NCBI RefSeq assembly: GCF_905147045.1
Contig: NC_065890.1
Location: 1,240,001 to 1,304,000 of the forward strand
Source: Nymphalis io
Taxonomy: Eukaryota; Arthropoda; Insecta; Lepidoptera; Nymphalidae
DNA: 64,000 bases
Direction: 5' to 3'
Positions 54,990 to 64,000 of this stretch are shown here, piece by piece (positions within the stretch are counted from its first letter, which is position 1; each line of letters starts with the position of its first letter). A program made the translations under genes and the position numbers. The notes under the pieces are model-generated. The model saw only the letters and a list, made by a program, of their open reading frames with translations, was not told the DNA's origin and did not search any database.

Positions 54990-55160
54990 TTATATAGTAC
55001 ACGTAGATGGACGAGCATATGGGCCACCTGATGGTAAGTGGTCTCCAATGCCCTTAGACATTGATACCAAGATGATACCAAGTGCTACTTTTTGCGGTAC
55101 AATATCTGATGAGTGGGTGGTACCTACCTAGACGATCTTGCACAAAGCCTACCACCAGTA
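54990..55160 (-). mobile_element. Family-B retroposon, internally deleted
   Basis: Starts with poly(T) and 'gacgagcatatgggccacct', lacks the middle, and ends '..cttgcacaaagcctaccacc'. Confidence 0.7.
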
Positions 55161-55817
55161 ATAATTTGAATTATAAAATATATAAAAATAGCAAAGGGAT
55201 ATGAGAGGTTAATTGTATTTAGCTATAATAATGTCATCAGTAACAGTGCAATACAGCCCGTAAACATAAGACGAATTTCCCAATGCGCGACTGATTGATT
55301 CTTTCAATGTTGATTGTTGGGTTATTGTTAACAATTTCTCATCATCCAGTCGATATACGTCCTTGAAAAAAGCAGCTCTTGACTTGGTTCCAAACCAGTT
55401 AGAAACTCTAAGGAAATTAAAATTATATTATAATACCTTATAGGATTGTTAAAAGTGAAATTTTAAATACTCAAACTGTAATTTTGGTATGATTTCGTTG
55501 ATAATAAAAGAAATTAAAGAAAATAAAAATTGTTTCTATAAGTTAACTGCCTCATTGGTCTATTGTTTATAAGGTTACACTCTACAGATGCAGAAGTCCT
55601 AAACAACACAATATACAATTTGAAGTTTTAAATTTAAAAAAAAAATTAACGAACACGTTCAATAAAATTGATTAAGGATTTTATTATTTTGAAAGTAACG
55701 TAATTAGAAAAAACCCAGATCAGTAATTTATTTATTTAGTTGTATTCTTGAATGAAGAAAATAAGAAATTTAAAAAAATATTAAAATTACAATTAATAAA
55801 CCGAAATTAAATCCTCC
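55161..55817. other. Intergenic DNA between Ge-1 and its paralogue
   Basis: No gene. A short SINE family-3 head-like piece at 55553-55600 ('ctgcctcattggtctattg'). Confidence 0.4.
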
Positions 55818-56148
55818 AGATCGATTTCGGCCACGATGGCCAATCTCGAGAGAGATTTACCAATTGCGCAGGAGATATTATGCACAAAAGTATGCGCTCT
55901 CTTCTCCTAACTCTCATAATCCGATGGGACGGCAATCCGACACGACCGGAAAGAGTTCAGGCGCAGAACCAACGGATTTACGTGCTGTCCGAGGCACACA
56001 CACATGTATACACAAGTGTACACACTTCCAACATCCAGACCCCGGGCTGCTACTGAGAATTTTTCTGACAGAAAAACCCAATAACTATTTATTGGCCTAA
56101 CCTGGGAATTAAACCCAGGACCTCCGGGTCTGCGGCCTTACATCAAGT
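55818..56148 (-). mobile_element. tRNA-headed SINE (family 3)
   Basis: Near-complete copy; shares 'ctcgagagagatttaccaat', 'aaagagttcaggcgcagaac' and 'gaaaaacccaataactattt' with the family. It lacks the last bases of the tRNA-like head. Confidence 0.75.
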
Positions 56149-56881
56149 AATATATATAACAATAATAATGTAATCTATATATTATATAACTCGTGATAGC
56201 TTTTTTTATTTTCATAATATTAATGTGTGCCATGAATAGGAAAGTCGTAATCAACAATATTTTACAACAATATCAAACACAATTTTATTACTATACGATA
56301 ATAAAGTACTGATTTCATGGTATTTGTATTTTACTTTACAAGTTGCAATAATGAGAAATATTTTAAAAACATGTTTTAATATACACAGTTGTTTTTATTT
56401 TTTTGACCTGATTTGGTATTAAATGAAAAACGTATTTATTTCTTTTTCTTTCTTTTCTATTTATATGCAAAATATATAAATATATCAAAGGTTATTTTAC
56501 TAAACACAAAATAATAAATATAAAAAGAACATTCTCATATCATACATAAGACGAATTAATTTGGTTTTTTTATAATACATTATGCGACTTCAACTGCATC
56601 AAATCTTGACCGATTGAGCAGAAATTTTTGGCGCTGAAGAAAATACACATAAGAATCGTCATCTTAATAAGGTTAAAATAAAATAATAAAAGCTTGTTTT
56701 GAAAAGGTATTTTATGACGAAATATTTTTATTTCATTTTTAGTTACAAAAATATGAAGGTAGAAAGAAAAAAACATCAAATCAAATTATCAAACCCTAAT
56801 TAAACCAAACAAAAGCGATACACGACTACATCTGAACCGTTTTCTTCTTGGGATAAAAATTAAACTCTCAATAATAATAAA
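56149..56881. other. Upstream region of the Ge-1 paralogue
   Basis: AT-rich, no coding frame. It should contain the promoter and 5' UTR of the gene starting at 56882; no clear core promoter motif was found. Confidence 0.4.
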
Positions 56882-59800
56882 ATGTCTTCCCATTTTCACT
56901 CAAATCTAACAAAATCAAGATCAGTAGATACTTTAAATACACCAAATGATCGTTACGTTAAAAGAGAGAAATCATATGATCGTTTTTGTGACTATTTTAA
57001 TCGCGATAATCATTTACAAAGCGATTCATCTCAGGATATTTGCGTTATAATAGATGATCGTTCAGATGTTTCTTCATTTGATAAAGAACAGTTAGACACT
57101 GGAGTTGCAAATACGTCGAAACTTGACGATGAAAACCTGTCGGCTTTGGATAAGAAAATATGTAAGCTAAATAGTGAGTATATAACAATTTTTTTATTTT
57201 GAAGGATTTTTCTCATGAACCTCACATAAGAATCTCACATACATTTTTTATAAAAAATAAAACAAGATATATTTTTTTATTTTAAATAATTATTTATTTA
57301 ATAAAAAAAAATCGAAGGTGATGTGATGCAAGAATTACGGTGTTTCGCTATGACAAGTTGTTGAAGGTTTCGACTGTATTTTTTTAAATGATGACTACCA
57401 ATATACAATTAAATAATAATTTTAATATTTAAATGTATATAAATATTTTATAAAGCTTTTATTGTTGAGTGCATTATTTTCAAAATTATTATTTAAAAAT
57501 GTGTGCGTATATATGACTTTGGAATCATTAGTTGATTTTTTAAGAAATTCGATTTTTCAAAAATTCAATTTTATTCTTATATTTAATTTTTTTTTTTTTG
57601 TAATAGTACATTAAAAAAAATATTTGTTTAAAACTTCGTAAAGAAATCTGCATGTTTTAATTTTTACACTAATCCTGCCGTCTCTCTCATGTGTCCACAA
57701 ACCCGTATTAATAGTGGAATAAGAGTCGAACCTCAAGAGGCTCAGCAGTGGGACATTTACAGGATTTTACTGCTTACAATAACTACCTACATACCGTTAA
57801 ATACTGCCAGTTATTAATAATGTTATTTTTTAAATTAGATATGCTGCTCGAACAGCATTTTTTATTAAAAGCTCTGAAGGAAGATCTGCTCAGTTCCAAT
57901 TGTGTCATTAGCAGCTTACCGTCAGCTCAACGACCCGATTTTTCGAGGGATTCTACAAATACGTAAGGATTTTTTTCTTATAAGACAAAACTTAAGTAAA
58001 TAAATATAATGCCTTAATCCATACTGGTACATAATCATGATTATAGCGTGCACCATTCATGTTTAACGGACCACCAATAAACCATTAATATATTTTAGTG
58101 ACACCATGAGCACGATCGCATCAAAATATCGTGCAATTAAAATGTCGATATTGACAGTAAGTGCATACTTTTTACAAATGATAAAAATGATTTACTTTCA
58201 ATAGGTATGGGAAAAACATGAATTAGAAAAACTTTTTACTTTCTTTTAATTTAGTCATTCGTTATCTTGAAATTTATAACATATTAATTGACAAAATTTA
58301 CATACTTGTCTACAAATTACAATACGGGTTTTCATTTGCAACTTGTGTATCATCCACCCGAATTGCAGCAGCGTGGTAGGAGAAGCTCCTTCTTCTCAAA
58401 AGTCAAGAGGAGAGACCCAACTGTGGGACATTTACAGGCTGTTACTTTACTTTATAAAAATCCTTTATTTTTAATTTATTGCGTTTTCCATAATAATGAA
58501 AATGTTTTAGATTGGATGATGTAACGAAAGTTTTAGAAGATGCTACAAAGTTTGACGATAGAAAAATACGAACAAAAGATCTGATTGATATGACTAAAAC
58601 GTCACAAATACAAAACGTCGATAGAGAAATTCGACAGCTTCTCATTGATTTCTTACAAAGTGATGTAAGTTATAATAATAAACTTATTTGTCGCATTAGT
58701 TAATTATAGTTTTATATAATCATATGTACACCAACATAAAATCCTGACATCCTAGAATACGAGAATCTTAACCGAACATTGCGGTCCACTATTTTTTGGT
58801 TGATAGAAACAACCGCAAGGGTAATATTCTGTCCCAAGATTGAAATATGAGAGTATAGATCAACCATCTTTCAGAGGAGTGTATTGGAATAATATCTTCT
58901 TTAAGAGAGGAGTCCTTTTCAGTAGAATATTAACAAACATTCACTCATTTATTGTCTTACTTTTTACAAAATATTCGGATGAGTAAAGAAAATGAGAGCT
59001 AGCGTCTCTACTTCTGACATCTTATATCCGTTTCGTCTTGTCTCTTAATTTAATATTTTTATTAACTCATCAGGATCTAAAGGACCGAATAGCATATGCA
59101 ACAGCAGAGAGCGTAAAAGAGGTCATCGGTAATTGTTTCTCTGCCACCTTCCCCAGCGCCTACTTACCCATCATGCAGCAATCCCATCGCCGACTGCTCA
59201 GACATGTCACAAGAACATTGGAAAATGCATTTAATGAACGTGAGAGTTTATTTCAAAATACAGATATCATCAGGCATTCTTTATTAATATTATTGATAAT
59301 TGATTAATAGTCAGAAATACAACATTATAATATACTTATTTTGCTTAAAATCAGCTGCATTATTCACAAAACATTATACATAACATATATTTTAACATTT
59401 TTCTTGTAGTGGAAGCAGGATCTTCGTTTTTCAAATCAGTGCATAAAACTTCACGCTCGCTACAAGTAGCATTAGAAAAACATCAAGTTCAATTGGAGAA
59501 TAACAAATTGGGAAATATCTTTGATAATTTGAAAAGTACATTACAAATGTGAGTTTAAATTGAGTTATAATATGTGTATATCTAAGTATTTGGAAGTGTC
59601 TACACTCCCGAGCCTCGGAAAGCCCGTTGATCCTGCGCCTGAACTTCCGGACGTGTCGGATTGCCGTCCCATTGGATTATGAGAGCTAGGAAATAGAGAG
59701 TGCGCCTGGGTTTGGGCACACACTTGCGCAATATAATATGTCCTGCGCAGTTGGTTAATCTCTCTTGAGATTGACCGTCATGGTCCAAATCTAAGTAAAC

Positions 59801-60782
59801 TTTTTAAGTTGGGGTTATTTGCTACACGCAAACGACTTCTAAAAAAGAAAATATTACAATCTGTTACAGATTTCTATTTATTTATATATTATTTAAATTG
59901 CACGCTTACAACAACATATCTACTATAATAATAAGTGTTTATTTAACTACTGTTCCAGTGTCAAGTTCTATAATATTCTATAAAAAATTCTATGTTTAAA
60001 CATCTGTTGTAATTTTTAGAATTTTAAAAAATGAACTCAAGGAATGGCGTGAAAAATTATTAGGTATACTAATGCCACAATTGCAACCAGATGTTTGGGA
60101 AGAAAATTCTTCTCTTCACGAGAAAGAAATATTCTCACATATCAGCCCACCACAACCGGCGGATCCTGAACGCTCTATTATTGATCAATTAGTAAATAAT
60201 ATTACCTACAATTTTATTTTTTTTATTAACAAATTGTTATTTTTTTATTTCTTTGAAGTGAACCTATGTTGAAAGCTTCTACTACTATTTTGTAGATGAA
60301 ATCAGCGGAAATTAACAAGCAAATAAAAGAAGGCGACATTAATAAATCTTTTGAGGAAGCGCTATCGTCCTCGGACTTATCTCTTGTGATGGCAGCTTGC
60401 AAGGCCGCGGACTTGGACAAGGTGTTCTCTACGCCATGCAGTCTTAAACAGTCAGTGTTGTTGTCTCTCGTTCAACAACTCGCTACTGATATGGTCCATG
60501 ATACTCAACTTAAATGCAGGTCAATTTTTTAATACTACTGACATAGTTATGATCATGTCATATAATAATTATTATAAGCTATTTGGTGTGTTTATTCGCA
60601 GATATTTGGAAGAAGCCATAATAAACTTAAACCTATCAGACCATACCACACGCGTGCATTTACCCTTGGTTGTTGGAGAAGTTAACAAACATCTAACGAA
60701 ATTCCTCCGATCATTTCCAAGTCATGTTGCGAATCGTCGTATAAGCTTAATCATCATGGCTGCTAATAATTTATTAAAATAA
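56882..60782 (+). CDS. Truncated Ge-1/EDC4 paralogue (C-terminal half only, 483 aa)
   Basis: Exons: 56882-57173, 57839-57962, 58511-58664, 59074-59239, 59410-59548, 60020-60191, 60296-60519, 60602-60782; 1,452 nt, whole codons. Residues about 191-483 follow Ge-1 exon by exon: 59074-59239 is 166 nt like Ge-1 50882-51047, 60296-60519 is 224 nt like Ge-1 53096-53319, and the intron phases match. Shared blocks are 'LKQSVLLSLVQQLATDM' and 'YLEEAIINLNLSDHTTR'. There is no WD40 domain. Residues 1-97 are an acidic, serine-rich N-terminus unlike anything in Ge-1. By homology the helical C-terminal domain would serve oligomerisation and P-body binding. No disabling mutation is seen in this model. Coding sequence is far more AT-rich than in Ge-1. 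A possible extra exon at 58099-58156 breaks the frame. Confidence 0.82.
57650..57777 (+). mobile_element. SINE family 1, 3' fragment
   Basis: Contains 'acaaacccgtattaatagtg' and 'ggctcagcagtgggacattt'. It ends 61 bp before an exon of the paralogue. Confidence 0.6.
58099..58156 (+). other. Frame-breaking optional exon of the paralogue
   Basis: Bounded by a TATTTTAG acceptor and GTAAGT donor. It reads in phase from the previous exon (..TDTMSTIASKYRAIKMSILT) and resembles the end of Ge-1 exon 49883-50077, but its 58 nt put the next known exon out of frame. Confidence 0.4.
58333..58455 (+). mobile_element. SINE family 1, 3' fragment
   Basis: 'atcatccacccgaattgcag' to 'ctgtgggacatttacaggct'. It lies where the counterpart of one Ge-1 exon (50320-50455) would be expected. 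Confidence 0.65.
58745..58945 (+). mobile_element. Decayed SINE family 1
   Basis: Weak match to the head ('gagaatcttaaccgaacatt') and 3' part ('agagaggagtccttttcagt') in the right order. Confidence 0.4.
59587..59792 (+). mobile_element. SINE family 3, partial
   Basis: 'ctgcgcctgaacttccggac' to 'atctctcttgagattgaccg', opposite in orientation to 55818-56148. In an intron of the paralogue. Confidence 0.68.
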
Positions 60783-60826
60783 GTCATATGTTATTATAAT
60801 TATTGTATTATACTTTGTTGATTTTG

Positions 60827-60832
60827 AATAAA
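60827..60832 (+). terminator. Poly(A) signal of the Ge-1 paralogue
   Basis: AATAAA 44 nt after the stop codon, followed by a T-rich stretch. This implies a very short 3' UTR compared with Ge-1. Confidence 0.7.
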
Positions 60833-60849
60833 GTTTTTGAAGCTTTTTT

Positions 60850-61262
60850 TGTCATTCTTTACTTGTTACTTCTAATCAAAATATTTGGGATTGGAATGTT
60901 AAATTCATTGTTTTCATACGTGAACAAGTTATCAGATAACACATATTTAAGTATGATTGATAAAGAATTTTGAAAGGTTTTTATTTTGCCAATTAGCAAC
61001 CTATGCTTCAAACACATGGAAAATACTATAGGATATATGACAGCCTGCAAACGGAACGGTAACGGGCAATTGGCCAAAACCTCAGCTGTCATTCGGGCTG
61101 CAAACTGTCTGCCATCGACTGTCATCTGATATATATTTTATTTACAGATACGATGTTCGAATGTTATTTTTAAGAAGAAAGAAATAAAATGAGTATAGAT
61201 AGCTGAAATATTGTGAGAAAACGAAGCAAATAAACATTTAAAGTGATAATTGAATGTAAACT
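60850..61262. other. Intergenic region and promoter of the reticulocalbin-like gene
   Basis: About 400 bp between the poly(A) signal and the next ATG. Richer in GC at 61050-61130. No coding frame with support. Confidence 0.4.
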
Positions 61263-61770
61263 ATGTCAAAACAATATTATATTACGCTGACGCTATTATT
61301 GACGCCAAATATTTTGCTATGTGCAACGGCGGCCGTTCACAGTCACAGCATCGATAATACGGAACGAGAGTCGGACGGCGCGTACCGGCCGAGAGACTAC
61401 GAGCACTATAACGACGCCGGTCATAACGTGGAGTTCGATCACGAAGCGATACTAGGTGCGCAAGCTATACTTGTTTACTCAGTCACGTTGCTTCGGCGCA
61501 GCGTTTTGCAATGCACGATGCTTAGTCGGTGATAAGAAATGCGATAGTGAATATGTCTATAAAACCAGCTTTTTTATTTCTTGTGCCCGCTGTATTAGTG
61601 ATAACATATTATTTCTCAATAGGTAGCGTCAGGGAGGCAGAAGAATATGACTTGCTCAGTCCTGAGGAGGCGAAGCGGCGGTTCGCGCTTCTACTACCGA
61701 AAATGGACTTAAATGGGGATTCCTATGTTGACCATTCTGAGCTTAAGAAGTGGATCCTGAACTCTTTTAT
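61263..61770 (+). CDS. Reticulocalbin / CREC-family EF-hand protein, 5' part
   Basis: Exons 61263-61455 and 61623-61770; the gene continues past the right edge (donor GTGAGT at 61771, phase 2). An N-terminal signal peptide (residues 1 to about 23, hydrophobic run around 'ITLTLLLTPNILLC') directs it to the ER. Then the CREC landmarks 'HYNDAGHNVEFDHEAILG' and 'LSPEEAKRRFALLLPKMDLN', and a first EF-hand loop 'DLNGDSYVDHSE' with Asp-1, Asn-3, Asp-5, Asp-9 and Glu-12 in place. The family binds Ca2+ in the ER lumen with low affinity. It most resembles reticulocalbin-2 and Drosophila scf. An in-frame ATG also lies within the intron (61529) but lacks a signal of its own. Confidence 0.85.
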
Positions 61771-62680
61771 GTGAGTTAACTCAAATATCTTTTAAATACT
61801 TGACTGTTATTTTATTGTCCATTCAAAATGTATCAAGCGAGTGCAAGGTCAATTATTTCAGAAAAAATAATCGTATTTAATTAAAATACAATATCAATAC
61901 CTACCACTAAAAAGTTCCTAATTAATTAATAAAAAAAATATGGACTATGACATGCCAATAATTTAAATAATATATGCATATGAATATAACTTTCAACAAA
62001 TGTGCTTAAATAACATAAATGTTACATTCCTTACTTATATATACTGTATGTATATAATTTTTTTTATATCAACTGACAATGACAGCACATTCATGCATAC
62101 AACAATATAAATTAATAACTGAAATTTAAAAAAAAAACGAGATATTTCTTTAATCAGGGATATGAAAATTCACATGGAATATCAGACAAAAAAGTATTTC
62201 TATGTCAAATTTCCAAACAAAGAAGTCACACATGAGCTTTTATTAAAGCCAAAGGCTTAGCATATCAAATGAGAACAAGCTCCATATATCTCTTATATGT
62301 AAAAGACTTATTAGCATATATTTGCATTTGTATTTATAAATGATTCATTCCATACAATCTTCGTCTGGTTTTTTTTATACAAACTATCAGGACTGTGAAC
62401 TATGTTTTCACAGCCTCTATTGAAGCCTAAATTAAAATTTTTAGAATATGCAAAGTAATTTTTTACTATAAATTTATTTTGTCCTTGACCTATAAAACAT
62501 GTTACAATGTATAGATCAGAAATAAGTTGCTTTAAATATGTAAAAATTAATTAGTTTACTTTTTACATAATTAAATAAGTAATTATCAATCTAAAACTAT
62601 TTTTATTAACCTTTACAAGAATAATCATTGCTTTGGCTTTGTGCTAAATAATATAGTACCATGTCTGTGTCCAGCAACAG

Positions 62681-62960
62681 CCTGTTAATGTCCCACTGCT
62701 AGGCTAATTCCTCCTCTCCTTTTTTGAAGAGAAGTTATCGAAGCTTATTCCACCATACTGCCCCAATGCGGATTGGTGCAATACACAGGTGACAGAATTT
62801 CAGTGAAATTAGACACATACAGGTTTCCTTACGATGTTGTCCTTCGCCGTCAAGCATGAGATGAATTATAACACAAATTAAAACACACGAAAATTGGGTT
62901 TGAACCCACAATTATCGGTTAAGATTCATGCGTTCTTACCACTGGGCCATCTCGGCTCTC
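62681..62960 (-). mobile_element. tRNA-derived SINE (family 1)
   Basis: 'cctgttaatgtcccactgct' at the 3' end; head 'gagatggcccagtggtaaga' at 62957-62938 on the minus strand. Slightly shortened. Confidence 0.78.
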
Positions 62961-63273
62961 TATGTCTATGTACTATTACTTATTAATCCTCTCCTTCTAC
63001 CAACAAAAGTCACCAGTTTGGAGTGCAATGTTCTCATTTAAATAGAGAGAGCAAGTATATGTAGGTGAGTCTTTATTGTTAACAAAGTTAGATTAATAAA
63101 CTTAGCGAAAAATTAATTATGTACAAGATTGAGTACTATGTCATTGCTAAATAAAAATATACATATAGCCCATAAATTACAAATAGCTCTTATGCATTTC
63201 CTTTGAAGTTGAAACAATCTAATGGCATCAACTAAATTTCACCGAAGTATTAAAAAACTATACTTAGTACTGT

Positions 63274-63392
63274 GGTGTTTCGGTTTGAAGGCTGAGTGAG
63301 CCAGCGTAACTACAGGCACAAGGGACATAACATCTTCATTCCCAAGGCTGGTGGTGCAATATGTGGTGGTAGCAATGTAAGGAATGGTTAAT
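63274..63392 (+). mobile_element. Family-B retroposon fragment
   Basis: Middle part of the family: 'gtttcggtttgaaggctgag' to 'ttcccaaggctggtggtgca'. Confidence 0.65.
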
Positions 63393-63655
63393 ATTTCTTA
63401 CTTTTTAATAATAATGGCACACAACTAAACACAGTGTGACCACTATCTTCATGTGAGATTAAATTATAGCAAGTCCTTTAGACCAATGCAATGAGAAACA
63501 GAACAACAGTTGTATAAAAAAAAGGTAGTGTAATAAATAATAATATATTTAGTCTTATATTGAAGCCATCAGCCTCAAAAATATCAGCTCAATTGATTCA
63601 ATGGAACTAGCTTAAAATTCATGTGCAGGTTTTTAACCACACAGATAAAATAAAT

Positions 63656-63915
63656 CACTGATGGTAGAGCTTTGTGCAAGCTCGTCTGGGTAGGTACCAC
63701 CCATTTACCAGATTTTCTACCGCTAAACAGCAGTACTTGGTATTGTTGTGTTCCGGTTTGAAGGGTGAGTGGGCCAATGTAATTACAGGCACAAGGGACA
63801 TATCTTAGTTCCCAAGGGTGGTGGCGCATTGATGATGTAAGCGATGGTTAACATTTCTTACTTATACAGGTGGCCTATATGCTCGTCCGCCTTCATGTTC
63901 TACAAAATAATAATA
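63656..63915 (+). mobile_element. Family-B retroposon, nearly complete
   Basis: Starts 'ctgatggtagagctttgtgc', 3' end 'tatgctcgtccgccttcatg', then an A-rich tail. A short deletion removes the 'ttaccatcag' stretch. Confidence 0.75.
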
Positions 63916-64000
63916 ATAATAAAAGCTTGTAAAATAAGCCTTAATAGATTATTTTTAAACTGTAATGATATCTCAAAGAATTAATATCTAATTCAGAAAG

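Larger units (their letters stand above)
61771..64000 (+). other. Intron of the reticulocalbin-like gene to the window edge
   Basis: No further EF-hand exon seen. Holds a family-1 SINE and two family-B copies; otherwise AT-rich. Confidence 0.55.

Noticed and set aside
58157..58250. Possible exon at 58205-58247 with a short helical-looking peptide
   Set aside because: Has an acceptor but no GT donor before the in-frame stop, so it cannot be spliced into the paralogue as it stands.
18480..62960. tRNA-like stretches with B-box sequences (for example near 18480-18550, 20470-20545, 38101-38170)
   Set aside because: They are heads of SINE copies: the same flanking blocks recur and no intact cloverleaf with a separate gene end is seen.

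Overview
The window is a eukaryotic, insect, most probably lepidopteran (butterfly-like) chromosome segment. The evidence is spliced genes with GT-AG introns, insect-type orthologues (flower, Ge-1/EDC4, LAMTOR5), very AT-rich non-coding DNA, and at least four SINE-like families of a kind common in Lepidoptera, alongside Jockey, CR1 and RTE LINE pieces, Helitrons and a decayed Ty3/Gypsy element. I cannot name the species.

Layout. 1-8.6 kb: repeat-rich DNA with an apparently identical 2,024-bp tandem duplication (1018-3041 / 3042-5065). 8.67-8.83 kb, minus strand: first coding exon of a 17-beta-HSD12-like short-chain dehydrogenase that leaves the window to the left. 11.7-16.9 kb: a broken Ty3/Gypsy element carrying nested CR1 LINE, Helitron and RTE pieces. 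18.0-24.0 kb, minus strand: a candidate two-exon, 72-residue membrane protein whose 5.7-kb intron is almost all transposon, including a large inverted repeat. 26.7 kb, plus: intronless LAMTOR5. 32.7-40.2 kb, minus: flower, a membrane protein of vesicles and cell competition, with two alternative last exons. 40.6-53.6 kb, plus: Ge-1/EDC4 (mRNA decapping scaffold), reconstructed as 23 exons plus an optional 18-nt microexon, 1,139 aa. An apparently intact RTE retrotransposon (44988-48150) sits antisense in one intron. 56.9-60.8 kb, plus: a second, diverged gene matching only the C-terminal half of Ge-1 (483 aa, no WD40 domain), with matching intron phases. 61.26 kb to the right edge, plus: the 5' part of a reticulocalbin-family EF-hand gene.

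Together: flower and Ge-1 are head to head, about 470 bp apart between start codons, and may share a promoter. Ge-1 and the short paralogue form a tandem pair, probably from a partial DNA-level duplication. The paralogue keeps the C-terminal helical domain but has a different N-terminus, so it could act as a truncated partner or competitor of the full scaffold. This is the most novel item in the window. Coding models were built by hand from splice signals and reading-frame closure; the Ge-1, flower and paralogue totals are all multiples of three with matching phases.
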